Assembly (NCBI GenBank): GCA_964512045.1
Contig: CAZEJK010000216.1
Location: forward strand, 1-8,668
Direction: 5' to 3'
DNA from: CAZEJK01 sp964512045
GTDB taxonomy: Bacteria; Acidobacteriota; Thermoanaerobaculia; Thermoanaerobaculales; Sulfomarinibacteraceae
Length of the DNA: 8,668 nt
A model generated the notes under the pieces. It worked only from the letters and a program-made list of their open reading frames with translations, was not told the DNA's origin and ran no database searches. This document shows, piece by piece, positions 6,030-8,668 of this stretch; within the stretch, counting starts at the first letter, position 1, and each line of letters opens with the position of its first letter. The translations under genes and the position numbers were made by a program.

Positions 6030-6554
6030 ATGACACGCTGCTGTCCAAACACCAAGTGCCCTGACGGGGAGCTGTTCGGCGTCCGCGGTGAGTCCACCGA
6101 TGCCACCCACTGTCCGAAGTGCGGCACGCGGCTCGAGGACGTTCGGCCCTCACCAAAGCATCAACCCGCCGCGCGCATCGGCAGCAACACGCGTCGCGCT
6201 CCTCATTCGCCGCGCACAATCGTCCCGCTGATCGCGCCACGCAGCTCGGCGGAGCTTGCCGTCATGTCCAGCGTGCTCCGCGCGGAAGGCATCTTCTTCT
6301 TCGTCCACAACGAGCGGTTCGGCAGCCTCATCGTTGGACCCGTGATCCCTCTGTACAACGAGCGCACCATCTGCGTGCACCCCGAGAACCTTGAGCGAGC
6401 CGCCGAGGCGCTCCAGTTCACGTCAGTCGGAAAGGCGGAAAGCGGCGGCCGTTACACCAGGCGGGATCGTCTCCGCGTCCTGCTGGAAGGGCTGCTCTTC
6501 GGATGGGTCGTACCCAACGCCCGGCACCCATACTCCCGGGCTCGGCGTGACTGA
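6030..6554 (+). CDS. Zinc-ribbon + DUF2007-like signalling protein
   Basis: This 174-residue cytoplasmic protein has two parts. Residues 1-40 are a zinc ribbon with Cys5-x4-Cys10 (CCPNTKCPDG) and Cys28-x2-Cys31 (HCPKCGTRL). After a polar, Arg/Pro-rich linker (about 40-62), residues 63-129 match the DUF2007 'putative signal transducing protein' fold: TIVPLIAPRSSAELAVMSSV, then LRAEGIFFFVHNE, and ICVHPENLERAAEAL at the end. DUF2007 is a small ferredoxin-like domain, often found in stress or signalling proteins, whose ligand is unknown. The tail (145-174) has one hydrophobic helix, RLRVLLEGLLFGWVVP, which might touch a membrane or a partner. A histidine kinase gene follows after 66 nt on the same strand, so a functional link is plausible but unproven. 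The family call for the second half is fairly sure; the role is inference. Confidence 0.82.
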   Translation: MTRCCPNTKCPDGELFGVRGESTDATHCPKCGTRLEDVRPSPKHQPAARIGSNTRRAPHSPRTIVPLIAPRSSAELAVMSSVLRAEGIFFFVHNERFGSLIVGPVIPLYNERTICVHPENLERAAEALQFTSVGKAESGGRYTRRDRLRVLLEGLLFGWVVPNARHPYSRARRD

Positions 6555-6594
6555 CACCGCGCGCACCGCTCGCCTTTCGGCCCGCCAGCGCCTC

Positions 6595-6603
6595 TGATAT
6601 GCT
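6595..6603 (+). promoter_or_regulatory. Extended -10 element before the histidine kinase gene
   Basis: TGATATGCT fits TGnTATAAT with hexamer TATGCT at 6598-6603. The predicted transcription start is near 6610, giving an 11-nt leader before ATG 6621 that still contains AGGG (6610-6613, 7 nt from the ATG). No good -35 is seen at the usual distance. If real, the kinase has its own promoter in addition to any read-through from the DUF2007 gene. Confidence 0.35.
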
Positions 6604-6620
6604 CGAACCAGGGCCCTGAC

Positions 6621-8582
6621 ATGAAGCCACAACCAGAGCACGAGCTGCGACAGCACATGCAGGAGTTGCAGCGGTTTCGAGCGCTCCTGGACCACGCTCA
6701 GGAGGCTGTGTTCGTAGTTCGCGCAGGCGATGGTCAGGTCGTCGACGTCAACGCCACCGTCTCCGGCTGGCTCGACCGGGACCGCCAGGACCTGCTGCAG
6801 CGACCGATCGCCGACCTGCTCCCCGATGCAGCATACGCCCAGCTCGCGCCGTTCGTCAGCTCACATGAAGTAGTGGACAGCGTGAGCTGCACCATCGACA
6901 CCGTCCTCAACGAGCGCTCGACGAACCCCCGACCCGTCGAGATCACCGTGCAACCGGTCACACTGCCGGATGGGCGTTTCCTGCTGCTCATCGCCAGGGA
7001 CGTCACCGAGGGGGCTCGGGCTCTCCGCGCCCTGCGGGAGCGGGAAGATCGACAGTCGAAGATCTTGCTCGCCGCCAACATCGGCACCTGGAACTGGGAT
7101 CTGACGACCAACAAGGTCCGGTTTGACCGCCGCTACTACGAGATGGCCGGTTACACCGTCAACGAGTTTCCCCACCAGCTGGTGGAGTTTCAGCAGCGCG
7201 TGCACCCCGACGACCTGGATGGGGTGATGGACGCGGCGCGTCGGCATCTCGAGGGCACGATCGACCGCTTCGTGGTCGAGTTCCGGTTTCGCACCAAGGA
7301 CTGCGGCTGGATCTGGATCATGGGCCGCGGCGTGATCGTCGAGCGAGCCGATGATGGCACGCCGCTCCGTTTCGTCGGTACGCACACCGACATCACCGAC
7401 CGCAAACGAGCGGAGGAGGAGCACGACAAGCTCCAGGCTCAGCTCCACCAGTCGCAGAAGATGGAGTCGGTGGGACGGCTCGCTGGCGGCGTCGCGCACG
7501 ACTTCAACAACATGCTGGCCGTGATCCTCAGCCGATCCGAGCTCCTGCTGATGGGAACACCCAAGGATCATTCCAGCTACGAGGAGATCGAGGAGATCAT
7601 CAAGGTCGCGAAGCGCTCCGCCGGGCTCACCAGCCAGCTGCTCGCGTTCGCTCGCCGCCAGAGCATCGTTCCCGAGATTCTCGATCTGAACGACGCCGTG
7701 ACACGTACCCTGAGCATGCTGCGATACCTGATCGGCGAGAACGTGGATCTCATCTGGCGCCCTGGTACAGATGTGTGGCCCGTGGAGATGGACCCGGGAC
7801 AGGTGGACCAGATCCTCGCGAACCTCTGCGTCAACGCCCGGGATGCGATCGCGGGTCATGGCTCGGTTGTCATCGAGACTCGCAATGTCGATAGTAAGGC
7901 GACGGAGGTCGGCGGCCGCGCAGGGCTCCTGCCGAGCTCGTATGTCGAGCTCACCGTCAGAGATGACGGCTGCGGGATGGACCCGGACGTCCTGGCCAAT
8001 ATCTTCGAACCGTTCTTCACCACCAAGGCAACCGGTCAAGGGACCGGCCTCGGGCTGTCCACAGTCTACGGCATCGTGCGCCAGAACGACGGGTTCATCG
8101 AGGTCGAGAGCACACCACAGGCGGGCAGCACGTTCCACATCTTCCTCCCCCGTTACCAGGGAGCCGTCGGACAGCACACTCTCGAGCCGACATCGGCCCT
8201 GCCGGAAGGCCACGGAGAGACCATTCTGCTCGTCGAGGACGAGGCCAGCCTGCTGGTCACCGCGAGGTCCATGTTGGATAAGCTCGGGTACAACGTGCTC
8301 GCCGCCGCGAGCCCAAAAGAGGCCCTGCAGCAGCTGAGCAATGACACTGAAGTGGACCTGCTCCTGACAGATGTCGTCATGCCGGGCATGAACGGACGGG
8401 AGCTCGCCGAGCGTGTCTGTCAGATGCAACCAGGGATCCGCGTGCTGTTCATGTCCGGCTATGCACCCGATGCAGTCCTCGAGACGAGCAACCTCGGTAC
8501 CGGCGTGCGCTATATCCAGAAGCCATTCACGATCAAGGCAATGGCAACGAGCCTCCGATGGGCGTTGACCAGCGACGAGTGA
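6621..8582 (+). CDS. Cytoplasmic hybrid histidine kinase (PAS-PAS-HisKA-HATPase-REC)
   Basis: This 653-residue sensor kinase autophosphorylates on a His and passes the phosphate to its own receiver domain. Domains in order are PAS at about 18-128, a second PAS with PAC motif at about 147-262 (GTWNWDLTTNKVRFDRRYYE; FVGTHTDITDRKRAEEE), HisKA at about 282-346 with His293 in GGVAHDFNNMLAVI, HATPase at about 390-511, and REC at about 534-650. All ATPase boxes are present: N (NLCVNARDAI, 401-410), G1 (DDGCGM, 448-453), F (FEPFFTTK, 462-469) and G2 (GTGLGLS, 474-480). REC has acidic residues at 539-541, phosphoacceptor Asp584 in LLTDVVMPGMNG, Ser612 and Lys634 (QKPF). There is no transmembrane segment, so the input is cytoplasmic, through the PAS domains. 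No output domain and no neighbouring regulator gene are present, so the output partner is unknown. ATG 6621 follows AGGG with 7-nt spacing. The 86 nt after the stop show no gene or terminator. Confidence 0.95.
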   Translation: MKPQPEHELRQHMQELQRFRALLDHAQEAVFVVRAGDGQVVDVNATVSGWLDRDRQDLLQRPIADLLPDAAYAQLAPFVSSHEVVDSVSCTIDTVLNERSTNPRPVEITVQPVTLPDGRFLLLIARDVTEGARALRALREREDRQSKILLAANIGTWNWDLTTNKVRFDRRYYEMAGYTVNEFPHQLVEFQQRVHPDDLDGVMDAARRHLEGTIDRFVVEFRFRTKDCGWIWIMGRGVIVERADDGTPLRFVGTHTDITDRKRAEEEHDKLQAQLHQSQKMESVGRLAGGVAHDFNNMLAVILSRSELLLMGTPKDHSSYEEIEEIIKVAKRSAGLTSQLLAFARRQSIVPEILDLNDAVTRTLSMLRYLIGENVDLIWRPGTDVWPVEMDPGQVDQILANLCVNARDAIAGHGSVVIETRNVDSKATEVGGRAGLLPSSYVELTVRDDGCGMDPDVLANIFEPFFTTKATGQGTGLGLSTVYGIVRQNDGFIEVESTPQAGSTFHIFLPRYQGAVGQHTLEPTSALPEGHGETILLVEDEASLLVTARSMLDKLGYNVLAAASPKEALQQLSNDTEVDLLLTDVVMPGMNGRELAERVCQMQPGIRVLFMSGYAPDAVLETSNLGTGVRYIQKPFTIKAMATSLRWALTSDE

Positions 8583-8668
8583 CCGTCCTGGCGCCGTGAG
8601 ACCACCTGGCTCCCTCCAACGCGGATCGCTATTGGCCGTTCGTTCCCCCCCACCCAGATTCCCTCGCA

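Noticed and set aside
5472..6110. A 212-codon minus-strand open frame spanning the zinc-ribbon gene and both flanking gaps.
   Set aside because: Overlaps the zinc-ribbon gene in another frame, with no conserved motif; it also covers the inverted repeat and the start of the divergent gene.
5837..6127. A 97-codon N-terminal extension of the zinc-ribbon protein to a start at 6127.
   Set aside because: The added residues show no family resemblance and would overlap the first 98 nt of the divergent zinc-ribbon/DUF2007 gene, which has its own good ribosome site.
6861..8429. A 522-codon minus-strand open frame opposite the histidine kinase gene.
   Set aside because: Antisense to perfectly conserved kinase and receiver motifs; the translation has no domain.
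8583..8668. A terminator or new gene after the histidine kinase, including a run of seven C near 8645.
   Set aside because: No stem with a T-tract, no start codon with a ribosome site, and C-runs are unremarkable at this GC content.
1..8668. CRISPR arrays, tRNA/rRNA genes, insertion sequences, phage or toxin-antitoxin genes.
   Set aside because: No regularly spaced repeats, no cloverleaf or conserved rRNA stretches, no transposase or integrase motifs, and no small toxin/antitoxin pair were seen.

Overview
The window is GC-rich bacterial chromosome (high G/C at third codon positions) with seven protein genes that I can support. There is no phage, transposon, CRISPR, tRNA or rRNA signal. The mix of a secreted VWFA-related protein of the type abundant in Acidobacteriota, a secreted carboxypeptidase-regulatory-domain/TPR protein, a zinc-ribbon/DUF2007 protein and a soluble hybrid histidine kinase best suits Acidobacteriota (a Thermoanaerobaculia-, Holophagae- or Vicinamibacteria-like lineage). 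Myxococcota or a related phylum is possible. This placement is inference from gene content only.

Region 1 (1-4668) is a cell-envelope block. A secreted VWFA-like protein is read leftwards (159-1901). A secreted CarboxypepD_reg-like + TPR protein (2121-3380) and a secreted transglutaminase-like + TPR protein (3478-4668) are read rightwards from the other side of a divergent promoter region. All three carry Sec-type signal peptides, so they probably act outside the cytoplasm. The two rightward genes probably form an operon. A good sigma70-like promoter (1990-2017) serves the rightward genes, and an extended -10 element (1910-1918) sits just before the GTG proposed for the VWFA gene.

Region 2 (4665-5836) reads leftwards. 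A secreted DUF3313-like protein (4665-5372) converges on the transglutaminase gene so tightly that the two stop codons overlap, inside an imperfect hairpin that could stop transcription from both sides. Upstream of it is a small zinc-ribbon protein of 79 residues (5597-5836).

Region 3 (6030-8582) reads rightwards. A zinc-ribbon + DUF2007-like protein (6030-6554) is followed 66 nt later by a cytoplasmic PAS-PAS-HisKA-HATPase-REC hybrid histidine kinase (6621-8582). The kinase has all its catalytic motifs, no membrane segment and no output domain, so its downstream partner lies elsewhere or is unknown.

I do not see proof of a new system. The items most worth a second look are the divergent VWFA/TPR/transglutaminase envelope cluster, the zinc-ribbon/DUF2007 protein beside an orphan hybrid kinase, and a recurring arrangement of -10-like elements placed almost on top of start codons.
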